Source: Acidilobaceae archaeon (GTDB taxonomy: Archaea; Thermoproteota; Thermoprotei_A; Sulfolobales; Acidilobaceae). Taken from it: a DNA stretch of 11,730 bases. The stretch covers positions 1-11,730 of the forward strand of contig JALSQL010000066.1 in NCBI GenBank assembly GCA_026985435.1, given 5' to 3'. Of the stretch, positions 1 to 6,955 are shown piece by piece; the first letter of the stretch is position 1, and each line of letters starts with the position of its first letter. A program made the position numbers and the translations under genes. The notes beneath the pieces are model-generated. The model was not told the origin of the DNA. It searched no databases and saw nothing but the letters and a program-made list of their open reading frames with translations.

Positions 1-880
1 GACTACCCTCATAGAGGAGGCAAGGAAGGGCAGGCCGGGCGCCGACGTGGTCATCGGCGTCGACAACCTGCTAGTCGTGGAGGCCAAGAAAGCTGGCGTG
101 GTCGACTGCTACTATAGCCCCATAGCCAACGAGACCGTGCCAGCCAGCATAGCCGACGCCCTGGACCCCGAGAGGTGCGTGACCCCCTTCGACTACGGGC
201 TCATAGCGCTGGTGTATGACCCTCAGAGGCTCAACTCCACAGAGCTCGCGATGCTGGAGCACCCTACCCTGGACGACCTAGCCTCGCTCGCTGGCAAGCT
301 CGTAGTGGAGGATCCCACCAAGAGTAGCCCCGGCCTAGCCTTCCTGTTCTGGGAGATAGCTGTCAGCAGCAAGCTCGAGAACCGGGACTGGAGGGGGTGG
401 TGGAGCACCGTCTCCAGCAGCGTGGACATAGAGCCCTCCTGGAGCGACGCCTTCAACGTGTTCCTCGACCCCAAGCAGGGCAGGCCTATAGTGGTCAGCT
501 ACGGCACCGACCCAGCCTATAGCGCCTACGAGAACAACGGGACACCCACGCTCAGGGCGGCCCTCATATACTCGGGGGGCAAGTCCACAGCCTGGCTCCA
601 GGTTGAGGGAGTCATGGTAGTGAAGGGCGCGGAGCACCCCCGGCTAGCTAGGATGTTCGTCGACTGGCTGCTATCCAGGCAGGTGCAGGAGCTTGTGCCG
701 CTAAACCAGTGGATGCTCCCCGCGAACAGCCAGGCCAGCCTGCCAGGCGTGTTCAGGTACGCCCTCACCCTGGACGATGTCGATATTGTTGCTAACAACC
801 TGTTCACACCCGAGGAGATAAGCAATAACTACGAGCAGTGGCTCCAGGAGTTCCTGCGAGTGATCGGAGGTGCCGGCTAG
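1..880 (+). CDS. thiB: Thiamine ABC transporter substrate-binding protein (5' partial)
   Basis: Extracytoplasmic binding protein that delivers thiamine or its phosphates to the ThiPQ importer. The frame is open to the left edge from base 2, so the N-terminus with its signal peptide is missing; the GTG at 47 is an internal Val codon (family motif ADVV-G-DN). Segments in order match the ThiB family as I recall it: ADVVIGVDN, TPFDYG then a VYD motif, EDPTKSSPGL, a W-SDA block before the VSYGTDPAY motif, WLQVEG, and NQWMLPAN near the end. These are the same landmarks in the same order as in Escherichia coli ThiB. The gene ends in TAG at 878-880 and overlaps the next start by 11 bases, so it is the first visible gene of a thiBPQ operon. 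Other type I binding proteins such as iron carriers are less likely because of the FDYG and SYGTDPAY blocks. Its promoter lies outside the window. Confidence 0.9.
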   Translation, partial: TTLIEEARKGRPGADVVIGVDNLLVVEAKKAGVVDCYYSPIANETVPASIADALDPERCVTPFDYGLIALVYDPQRLNSTELAMLEHPTLDDLASLAGKLVVEDPTKSSPGLAFLFWEIAVSSKLENRDWRGWWSTVSSSVDIEPSWSDAFNVFLDPKQGRPIVVSYGTDPAYSAYENNGTPTLRAALIYSGGKSTAWLQVEGVMVVKGAEHPRLARMFVDWLLSRQVQELVPLNQWMLPANSQASLPGVFRYALTLDDVDIVANNLFTPEEISNNYEQWLQEFLRVIGGAG

Positions 881-2459
881 GACGGCTAGGCCGGGGCTTG
901 GCTGGGGCCTCACCCTGCCAGCGCTGGCCATAGCTGCGCTCTACACGATACCCCCGGTTTTACTCGTGGCCACAACTAGGCCCTCCGGCTCCCTCCCCTT
1001 CAGCCTAGCCAGGGTCCTCTCGTGGACCACACTCCAGGCGGCAGCCTCGGCCTCGATAGCGGTGGCCCTGGGCTGGCCCGCGGGCGTGCTGGCGGGCTTC
1101 TACGGCCACAGGCTCGCGAGGGCGCTGAGGAGCCTAGGCCTACCCGTGTTCATGGCCCCGAGCGTCGCGGTCGTGCTCGGGTTCAGGGGGGTGTACCACG
1201 GCCTCCTCGGGGGCACGCCCCTCTCGGCGCTGGCCCGCGGGGCCACCGGCGTCATCGCCGTGCACTCGTACTTCAACATACCCCTAGCGGCCGTGCTCAC
1301 GGCGGCCGCGGCGTCGAGGTCGCCGCCGGAGGCCCTAGAGTACTTCACCAGCATAGGGCTGCGCGGCGCCAGACTCTGGGTCAGGGCGCTCCTGCCCCTG
1401 ACAGCGCCGGGCGCCGCGGCCGCGTGGCTACTAGCCTTCACCTACTCCTTCATGGGCCTGACCGCGCCCCTAATGGTGCCCGGGGCCGCCTACAGGTACT
1501 ACACCCTCGAGGCGTGGATCTACACCCTATTCCAGGGGTTCCCCACCCTCCGGGGCCTCGCAGTGTGGGCCTCGGGGCTGCAGCTGGCCGCCCTCACCAG
1601 CCTCGCCGCCGCCTTCGCTTGGCTGCACTCCCGCCTGCCCTCCATCGAGTCCTCGGGGGCGAGCGTGTCCCTCCCCCTCCGGGGGGCGGCGAGGCTGGCG
1701 GCCAGCGCCTACATGGCCCTACTCTACGCCTACCTCCTGATACCCCTGGCCGGGGTCGCCTACACCAGCATCTGGGGTCCCGCCGGGGGTCACCCGAGCC
1801 TTGAGGCGTACCGCCGCCTGGCAGAGGGCAGGGCGCCCATCCCGCCGGGGGCCAGCCTCTGGCTAGCCCTGGCCAACAGCCTAGCCTACGCTGGCGCCTC
1901 GGCGGCCCTGGCAGTCGCCGCGGCAGCCCTGGCGGCTCCGGTGTCCGGCCCCCTGGTTAGGGCGGCTCTCACGGCCCCGCTGGCGGTGTCGCCGGTCGTC
2001 GCGGGGCTCGGCCTCTACTTCACCCTCTTCAAGCCCCTAGCCGGGCGCCTCGGCATCGCGTGGGCCAGCAGGCTCCTCATAGTAGCCGCGCACACGGCCG
2101 TGGCCCTGCCGCTGGCGGCTAGGAGCATCGAGTCCGGCGTCGCCCGCGTGCCCCGGGAGGCGGTGGAGTTCGCCGCCTCGATAGGCCTGAGGGGCGCCAG
2201 GCTCGCCCTGCAGCTGGCCAGGTCCGCTGGCGAGTCCATGCTGGCGGGGGGCCTCCTGGCGGCGGCGGCCAGCCTGGGCGAGTTCGGCGGTGTGCTGGTG
2301 CTGAGCGTGCCCGAGACCTGGAGCCTCGGCGTTCTAACCTACAGGCTCTACGGCGCCGGGCGCGTGCCGGATCTCGCGGCGGCCAGCGCCACGCTCCTCC
2401 TAGCCCTCACGCTCGCCCTCACGGCGCTCGTGGCGAGGAGGGTTGAGCGGTGGCTGTAG
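870..2459 (+). CDS. thiP: Thiamine ABC transporter permease, fused two-domain
   Basis: Inner-membrane permease of the thiamine importer, 529 residues, close to the roughly 535 of E. coli ThiP. It is strongly hydrophobic with many membrane segments. Two permease halves are each marked by an EAA cytoplasmic loop that docks on the ATPase: one near residues 154-181 and one near 428-455. Both loops contain the identical stretch SIGLRGARL, which shows an old internal duplication; the DNA of the two copies differs in many places. The start is GTG at 870, because a TGA in the same frame at 861-863 blocks any upstream start; it overlaps the thiB stop by 11 bases, and the GGAGG at 866-870 overlaps it, so re-initiation after thiB is likely. 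It ends in TAG, overlapping thiQ by 10 bases. Fused permeases also occur in iron importers, but the thiB neighbour decides the substrate. Confidence 0.88.
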   Translation: MPARTARPGLGWGLTLPALAIAALYTIPPVLLVATTRPSGSLPFSLARVLSWTTLQAAASASIAVALGWPAGVLAGFYGHRLARALRSLGLPVFMAPSVAVVLGFRGVYHGLLGGTPLSALARGATGVIAVHSYFNIPLAAVLTAAAASRSPPEALEYFTSIGLRGARLWVRALLPLTAPGAAAAWLLAFTYSFMGLTAPLMVPGAAYRYYTLEAWIYTLFQGFPTLRGLAVWASGLQLAALTSLAAAFAWLHSRLPSIESSGASVSLPLRGAARLAASAYMALLYAYLLIPLAGVAYTSIWGPAGGHPSLEAYRRLAEGRAPIPPGASLWLALANSLAYAGASAALAVAAAALAAPVSGPLVRAALTAPLAVSPVVAGLGLYFTLFKPLAGRLGIAWASRLLIVAAHTAVALPLAARSIESGVARVPREAVEFAASIGLRGARLALQLARSAGESMLAGGLLAAAASLGEFGGVLVLSVPETWSLGVLTYRLYGAGRVPDLAAASATLLLALTLALTALVARRVERWL

Positions 2460-3472
2460 AGGTGGAGATCCGGGACGTGTGGGTCACCCTGAGCGGCACC
2501 CCCGTGCTACGGGGGGTGAGCCTCTCAGCATCCGGGGGTAGGGCGACCGTGGTCGTCGGACCCAGCGGCTCGGGTAAGACTACGCTGCTACGGGTCGCCG
2601 CTGGGTTCCTCCAGCCCGACAGGGGCGACGTGCTCATCGACGGGAGGAGTGCCACGCACCTCAGCCCCCAGGAGAGGGGGGCGGCGCTGCTCAGCCAGAG
2701 GCCCGTTCTCTTGCCCCACATGAGCGTCGCCGACAACATAGCCCTGGCCGCCAGGCTGGCGCGGGGCCTCACTCGGGGCGAGGCCCGGAGGCTGGCCGCC
2801 GAGCTGGCCGCCAGCCTGGGGCTCCCCGGGGGCGTGCTGGGGAGGAAGCCAGCCGAGCTGAGCGGCGGCCAGCTCCAGCGGGCCAGCCTGGCGGCGGTGC
2901 TGGCGGCGAGGCCGAGGATACTGCTACTCGACGAGCCCTTCGCTCACCTGGACCTCCCCCTCCGCGAGGAGCTACGCCGCCTTGTGGCGAGGCTCTCGAG
3001 GGAGTGGGGGTTCGCCCTCGTCCAGGTCACACACGACCAGGACGAGGCTCTCGAGCTCGCTGACTCCCTGGCAGTTCTCGTCGACGGGCGGATAGCCGAC
3101 TACGGCCCGCCGGAGAGGGTGTACTGGAGGCCGTCCACACTCGAGGCCGCGAGGTTCCTCGGCCACAACATACACTGCGGTCCACCCCTGGCCCCCAGGG
3201 GTGAGCTAGCCTCGGCGCCCCCGGAGGCTGTCAGCGTCGACCCCCGGGGGCAGGGGTGGATCGTAGCCAGCATCTACAGGCAGAGGGGTAGGGTGCTGGT
3301 CAGGCTCAGGGGGCCAGGCGGGGAGGGGGACCTCCAGGCCTACGTGCACCCCAGTATGGCGCGCCGGATAGAGCCCGGCGCGAGTGTTGGCGTGAGCGTG
3401 GAGGATTGGGCTGTCAGGGTTTGGGGGCCGTGCAGGGCCGGCTGGGCCCCTAGAGCCTCTCGCCAGCCCTGA
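2450..3472 (+). CDS. thiQ: Thiamine ABC transporter ATP-binding protein with C-terminal TOBE-like extension
   Basis: Cytoplasmic ATPase that powers the thiamine importer. Motifs: Walker A GPSGSGKT at residues 37-44, Q-loop Gln83, signature LSGGQ at 137-141, Walker B ILLLDE at 157-162, and switch His195 in VTHDQDEA. The start is GTG at 2450, overlapping thiP by 10 bases, with GAGGAGGG at 2435-2442 ahead of it. At 340 residues it is about 100 longer than bacterial ThiQ as I recall it. Residues from about 240 on carry a beta-rich segment (VASIYRQRGRVLVRL, then VHPSMARRIEPG) that resembles the TOBE domain of MalK, PotA and FbpC ATPases. Assignment to thiamine rests on the operon. Its last 23 bases overlap the 3' end of the S25e gene on the other strand. 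Confidence 0.85.
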   Translation: MAVEVEIRDVWVTLSGTPVLRGVSLSASGGRATVVVGPSGSGKTTLLRVAAGFLQPDRGDVLIDGRSATHLSPQERGAALLSQRPVLLPHMSVADNIALAARLARGLTRGEARRLAAELAASLGLPGGVLGRKPAELSGGQLQRASLAAVLAARPRILLLDEPFAHLDLPLREELRRLVARLSREWGFALVQVTHDQDEALELADSLAVLVDGRIADYGPPERVYWRPSTLEAARFLGHNIHCGPPLAPRGELASAPPEAVSVDPRGQGWIVASIYRQRGRVLVRLRGPGGEGDLQAYVHPSMARRIEPGASVGVSVEDWAVRVWGPCRAGWAPRASRQP

Positions 3473-3779
3473 CGCCGACGTTGACCGTCTCGAAGGCCAG
3501 CTCCTTACCCTTCGGGACGTATATTGGAGTCCTCCTCGTGCCGCCCACCCTCCTCAGGAGGCCCTCCTCCTCGAGCGCCTTCAGTATCCTCTTGGCGGTG
3601 CTGACGCTCACATCGTACCTCTGGGCCACCTTGAAGGGGGTTAGGTACCTCTCCCTCCTCAGGTCACCCCTCACCTTGGACAGTATCTCCTCCGGGAGGC
3701 CAACATCGTAGGCCGCCTGCTGGACCGTGCTCCTAGCCTCCCTGCCCTTACCTCCACCCTTACCCTTCTGCTTGGCCAC
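3450..3779 (-). CDS. rps25e: 30S ribosomal protein S25e
   Basis: Small-subunit ribosomal protein found only in archaea and eukaryotes. The product has 109 residues: a Lys/Gly/Arg-rich N-terminal tail (MAKQKGKGGGKGREAR) and a winged-helix domain at about 42-90, with YLTPFKVAQRYDVSVSTAKR and LKALEEEGLLRR followed by a basic wing ending in PIYVP. This pattern and length match S25e. Two in-frame GTG starts exist, at 3785 and 3779. The inner one is preferred because GAGGTG ends 7 bases before it, whereas that SD nearly touches the outer one; the outer start would only add Met-Pro. A TATA-like box lies about 40 bases upstream. The gene stands alone on its strand, convergent with thiQ and downstream of the sugar-type ATPase gene. 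Confidence 0.85.
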   Translation of the reverse strand: MAKQKGKGGGKGREARSTVQQAAYDVGLPEEILSKVRGDLRRERYLTPFKVAQRYDVSVSTAKRILKALEEEGLLRRVGGTRRTPIYVPKGKELAFETVNVGVRAGERL

Positions 3780-3816
3780 AGGCACCCACCTCTACCGGGC
3801 CCCGCGCCGCGTGGGG

Positions 3817-3825
3817 GTTTATTGG
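3817..3825 (-). promoter_or_regulatory. Putative TATA box of the S25e gene
   Basis: On the minus strand this reads CCAATAAAC, the only A/T-rich run in the 64 bases between the ATPase stop at 3844 and the S25e start at 3779. Archaeal transcription usually begins about 25 bases after the box, giving a start near 3795 and a short leader holding the GAGGTG SD. No T-rich terminator for the ABC operon precedes it, so read-through from that operon is also possible. Confidence 0.45.
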
Positions 3826-3843
3826 CTTCCCGAGCCCTCGAGG

Positions 3844-5031
3844 CTACTCCTCGCCCTCCTCCACCGACTCCCCCCTCCGCCTCGGGGGCGGCGCCTCCAC
3901 CTGGGGCGTCGGCGGCGCCTCGAGGTATTCTATGTTGAGCTCGGTCTCCGGGTCGAACAGCCTTATCTTCGACGGCTCCAGGTTTATGTACATCCTGGAG
4001 CCCGCCGGGGGGCTCACGACGGGCTGTGTTATGACCTTGACCGAGTGGCCGCCGGGGAGCGAGAGAGTGACTATGTTCTCCCTCCCCAGGGGCTCGACGA
4101 CGTAGACCTCCCCCTCCATGCTCACGTAGTCCTCCAGAGGGTGCTCCGCTAGTATAGCGTCCTCCGGCCTGAACGCCACCACGACCCTCTCCAGCCCCAG
4201 CGCCGCGAGCTTCGAGGCGAGGCCTCCCCGGGGGCAGTACTCGCCGCCGCCCGGTAGTAGCACGCACGGGCCGGGCGCCCGCCTCACCTCGGCAGGGACC
4301 AGGTTGGCTGGCGGCATGCCTATGAAGCTGGCGACGAAGATGTTCCTAGGCTTCTCGTACACGTCCTCCGGAGTCCCCACCTGCTGTATCTCGCCCCTGT
4401 GTATCACCGCTATCTGGTCGGACATCGCCAACGCCTCGCTCTGGTCGTGGGTTACGTATATCGCCGTTATCCCCAGCTCCTGCTGGAGCCTCTTCAGCTC
4501 ACCCCTTATCCTGAGCCTCACCAGGGCGTCCAGGTTGCTTAGGGGCTCGTCTAGGAGGAGCACGCTGGGCCTCTTGACGAGCGCCCTCGCGAGCGCCACC
4601 CTCTGCTGCTGGCCCCCGCTGAGCTGGGCCGGGTACCTGTCGAGGAGGTCCCCTATACCGAGCATCTCCGCCACCTCCCTGACCCTCCTCTCAACCTCCC
4701 CCCTCGGCGTCTTGCGGAGGCGCAGCGGGAACGCTATGTTGTCGAAGACTGTCATATGCGGGTATAGGGCGTAGTTCTGGAATACGAGGCCGACGTTCCT
4801 CTCATTCGGGGGCACCCTAGACACGTCCCGGCCGTCGAAGAGGACCTCGCCCCTAGTCGGCCTGTATATTCCAGCTATCAGGTAGAGCAGGGTGCTCTTC
4901 CCGCTACCGCTGGGGCCCAGTATGCTCGAGAACTTCCCGTCCGGGAAGCGGAGGTTCACATCCCTAACGGCCGCGACGCGCCCGAAGACCTTCCACACGC
5001 CCCTAAGCTCAACCTCCACCACCCCCATCAC
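3844..5031 (-). CDS. MalK/UgpC-family ABC transporter ATP-binding protein
   Basis: Cytoplasmic ATPase of a carbohydrate-type importer, 395 residues, usual for MalK/UgpC/GlcV proteins. Motifs: Walker A GPSGSGKS at 39-46, Q-loop Gln85 in VFQNYALYPHMTV, signature LSGGQQQR at 137-144, Walker B VLLLDEPLSNLD at 157-168, and switch His195 in VTHDQSEA. Residues about 240-375 form the MalK-type regulatory region with MPPANLV and FRPEDA, followed by a short acidic and proline-rich tail. The start is uncertain: GTG 5031, ATG 5028, GTG 5022 and GTG 5019 are all in frame, and the GGGGGTGAT at 5036-5028 fits best with 5022 or 5019. The permease stop is only 3 bases upstream of 5031. It is the last gene of the operon. 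The solute cannot be read from the ATPase. Confidence 0.9.
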   Translation of the reverse strand: MMGVVEVELRGVWKVFGRVAAVRDVNLRFPDGKFSSILGPSGSGKSTLLYLIAGIYRPTRGEVLFDGRDVSRVPPNERNVGLVFQNYALYPHMTVFDNIAFPLRLRKTPRGEVERRVREVAEMLGIGDLLDRYPAQLSGGQQQRVALARALVKRPSVLLLDEPLSNLDALVRLRIRGELKRLQQELGITAIYVTHDQSEALAMSDQIAVIHRGEIQQVGTPEDVYEKPRNIFVASFIGMPPANLVPAEVRRAPGPCVLLPGGGEYCPRGGLASKLAALGLERVVVAFRPEDAILAEHPLEDYVSMEGEVYVVEPLGRENIVTLSLPGGHSVKVITQPVVSPPAGSRMYINLEPSKIRLFDPETELNIEYLEAPPTPQVEAPPPRRRGESVEEGEE

Positions 5032-5034
5032 CCC

Positions 5035-6003
5035 CTACGCCTTCAGGCCTCCATGGGCCGCCTCGAGTAGGAGCTTCTGTGTGAACACGAAGAATAGTAT
5101 CGTCGGTATGAGGTAAACCGTGGCAGCCGCCGCGACGACCGGCAGGTACGAGGCCTCAAGCGAGCCCCCGCTTAGCTGGTAGTGGATGAACGAGGCTAAT
5201 GTAGGCGCCTCCCTGGGCAGGAATACCACCACGTATATGAGTTCCTCCCACCCGGCCATGAAGGCGAATATGGCGACGGCCGCGAGCCCAGGCTTTATCA
5301 GGGGGAGCATGACCTGCCAGAACGTCCTCAGCCTGCTGGCCCCGTCGACGAGGGCGGCCCACTCCACCTCCCAGGGCACCCTGTCGAAGAACCCCTTGAG
5401 TATCCAGGTGCTCATGGGGACCTCTAGGCTGGCCCTGGCGACTATGACGTAGGCGAAGGAGTATAGTAGGAGGTACTCCTTCGGTAGGAGCCCCCCGACG
5501 AAGAGCCTCTTGTAGAGGTAGACGTAGACCGCGTACACGCCTATTATGAGCGCGACCCCGGGGAAGGCATGCAGCAGTATCAGGAACCTCAGGGTGGCTG
5601 CCCTAAACCTGAACCGTAGCCTCGAAAGGGCGTACGCCGCCGGGGCTGAGGCGGCTATAACCACCACGGTAACGCCAGCTGCCACTATGAGCGTGTTCAC
5701 AATCATAGACCTGATGTAGGCGGGCGAGTATATCCTGGCAGCCGTCGGGGCGAGCTTGCCCTCGAGGAACAGGCGCCAGTTCTCCAGGGTGAACTGTGTC
5801 TTCTGGAACGGGCTCATTATTAGGGTGCTTGAGAAGCTCAGCTCCACCAGCAGCGTGTACGAGAGTATTATCGGGAGGCTGGCCGCGAGCAGCGCTAGGA
5901 CTAGGATGGCCTGAAAGCCCCTGCCGGTTAGGGGGGCCTCCTCCAGGCGCCCGCCCCTCCTCCCGAGTAGCCTGCTAGCCAGGCTTAGGGCCCCCCTCAT
6001 CAT
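5035..6003 (-). CDS. Carbohydrate-type ABC transporter permease, MalG/UgpE family
   Basis: Membrane permease of 322 residues with about six hydrophobic segments: 31-53, about 100-127, 139-163, 176-195, 238-260 and 287-308. The EAA loop is at about 212-240, with AALVDGASRLRTFWQVMLPL followed by IKPG, the hallmark of the MalG branch. The start is ATG at 6003 inside ATGATGA, which overlaps the stop of the preceding permease by 4 bases; GAGGGGTGA lies just upstream as a strong SD. It pairs with the permease at 6000-6938 to form the membrane channel and docks on the ATPase encoded next. An N-terminal tail of about 28 residues rich in Arg and Gly precedes the first membrane segment. Confidence 0.88.
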   Translation of the reverse strand: MMRGALSLASRLLGRRGGRLEEAPLTGRGFQAILVLALLAASLPIILSYTLLVELSFSSTLIMSPFQKTQFTLENWRLFLEGKLAPTAARIYSPAYIRSMIVNTLIVAAGVTVVVIAASAPAAYALSRLRFRFRAATLRFLILLHAFPGVALIIGVYAVYVYLYKRLFVGGLLPKEYLLLYSFAYVIVARASLEVPMSTWILKGFFDRVPWEVEWAALVDGASRLRTFWQVMLPLIKPGLAAVAIFAFMAGWEELIYVVVFLPREAPTLASFIHYQLSGGSLEASYLPVVAAAATVYLIPTILFFVFTQKLLLEAAHGGLKA

Positions 6004-6938
6004 ATGTCACCCCTCACCGGCTTCAGCTCCCTCTCGAACCCCATGATGCGGAGTGTCGCGAGGCCCAGCCCTATCCCGACTACTATGAGTATAACCGCGG
6101 CGGCCGCCGCCAGGGCTTGGTCGCTCACCGTGCTCCCGAACGCTGTCTCGAAGACGTAGAGGGACCACGTCATGCCGTACCACTTGTCTACAACCCTCCA
6201 CTCCACGAGCACGTAGAGGTGGGCGTACGTCGTTAGGAGGCTGAGCAGCTGCCATACTGTGACGAATATTATGTGCCACCGCGTGAGGGGGACCATGATC
6301 TTGAGGATTATGTCGCGCAGCCTCGCTCCGTCGACCAGGGCGGCCATGTATATGTCTCGGGGTATGCTTTTGAAGGCAGAGTAGAAGATTATCATACCGT
6401 AGCTGACGCCGACGAGGCCGTTGACGAATATTATTATGAACCAGGCGCCCCACGGCAGGAAGCGCTGATCCTGCCCGATCCATGTGGGCCCCTCCAGTAG
6501 CCCCAGCGCCTGTAGGAAGTGGACGAACATCCCGTTACCGTGGAAGAAGTAGTACCAGAGTAGGCCGAAGACCGCCACGGGCGTCATCCTGGGGAGGAGC
6601 CAGAGTAGCCGGAACCCCAGCGATACCCTCTCGTCTAGGAGGAACGCGGCCACGGCCAGGAGGAATCCTCCCACGACGTTTACGAGGAGTGTTCCCGAGA
6701 CGAAGACCACCGTCGTCTCCAGCACCTTCCCCATGTCGGGGTCGTGCCTTATCAGGTAGAAGAGCCTCCTATAATTGTCTAGCCCCACACTCTTCCCCAG
6801 CGACTCCACCCTCCAGTCCCGTATCGGGGTGAAGCTGGCCCACACCGTCAGGAGGAGCGGGAGGAGGTAGAATGCCACCACCAGGAAGCCCATAATGGAT
6901 AGAAAAAGTGCGGGAGCCCAAGAGCGGCTGCCCGGCAA
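6000..6938 (-). CDS. Carbohydrate-type ABC transporter permease, MalF/UgpA family
   Basis: Membrane permease of 312 residues with about six hydrophobic segments: 9-33, 75-101, 111-132, 163-187, 222-245 and 272-297. The EAA loop is at about 194-222 (RDIYMAALVDGARLRDIILK, then IMVPLTRW). Length suggests the short MalF/UgpA type without the large periplasmic insert of E. coli MalF. The start used is TTG at 6938: GAGGGTG ends 7 bases upstream, and the binding-protein stop is 17 bases upstream. The next in-frame start is ATG at 6893 (Met16), just before the first membrane segment; it has no visible SD. The TTG lies in the loop of a large inverted repeat that ends in a T-tract, so translation or transcription into this gene may be controlled there. 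Confidence 0.87.
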   Translation of the reverse strand: MPGSRSWAPALFLSIMGFLVVAFYLLPLLLTVWASFTPIRDWRVESLGKSVGLDNYRRLFYLIRHDPDMGKVLETTVVFVSGTLLVNVVGGFLLAVAAFLLDERVSLGFRLLWLLPRMTPVAVFGLLWYYFFHGNGMFVHFLQALGLLEGPTWIGQDQRFLPWGAWFIIIFVNGLVGVSYGMIIFYSAFKSIPRDIYMAALVDGARLRDIILKIMVPLTRWHIIFVTVWQLLSLLTTYAHLYVLVEWRVVDKWYGMTWSLYVFETAFGSTVSDQALAAAAAVILIVVGIGLGLATLRIMGFERELKPVRGDI

Positions 6939-6948
6939 CCTCCCGCAC
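6901..6948 (-). terminator. Inverted repeat plus T-tract between binding protein and permease
   Basis: On the minus strand a perfect 9-base arm GTGCGGGAG (6948-6940) is matched by CTCCCGCAC (6916-6908), followed at once by TTTTTCT (6907-6901). The T-tract fits the TTTTTYT termination consensus described for Sulfolobus. The 23-base loop contains the TTG start of the permease gene, and the 5' arm begins inside its SD (GAGGGTG, 6952-6946). The element starts 8 bases after the binding-protein stop. It could be an intrinsic-like terminator, an mRNA-stabilising hairpin for the binding-protein message, or a translational block on the permease. Confidence 0.6.
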
Positions 6949-6955
6949 CCTCGCG

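Noticed and set aside
47..880. GTG at 47 as the true thiB start
   Set aside because: The frame is open upstream to the window edge and the preceding residues continue the conserved ADVV-G-DN motif, so the GTG is an internal Val codon.
1022..1804. 260-residue open frame on the plus strand inside thiP
   Set aside because: Extremely Arg/Pro/Gly-rich shadow of the permease gene, whose membrane and EAA features are clear.
3671..4267. 198-residue open frame on the minus strand over the 3' end of the ATPase gene and the start of S25e
   Set aside because: Gly/Arg-rich shadow frame crossing two supported genes; no recognisable domain.
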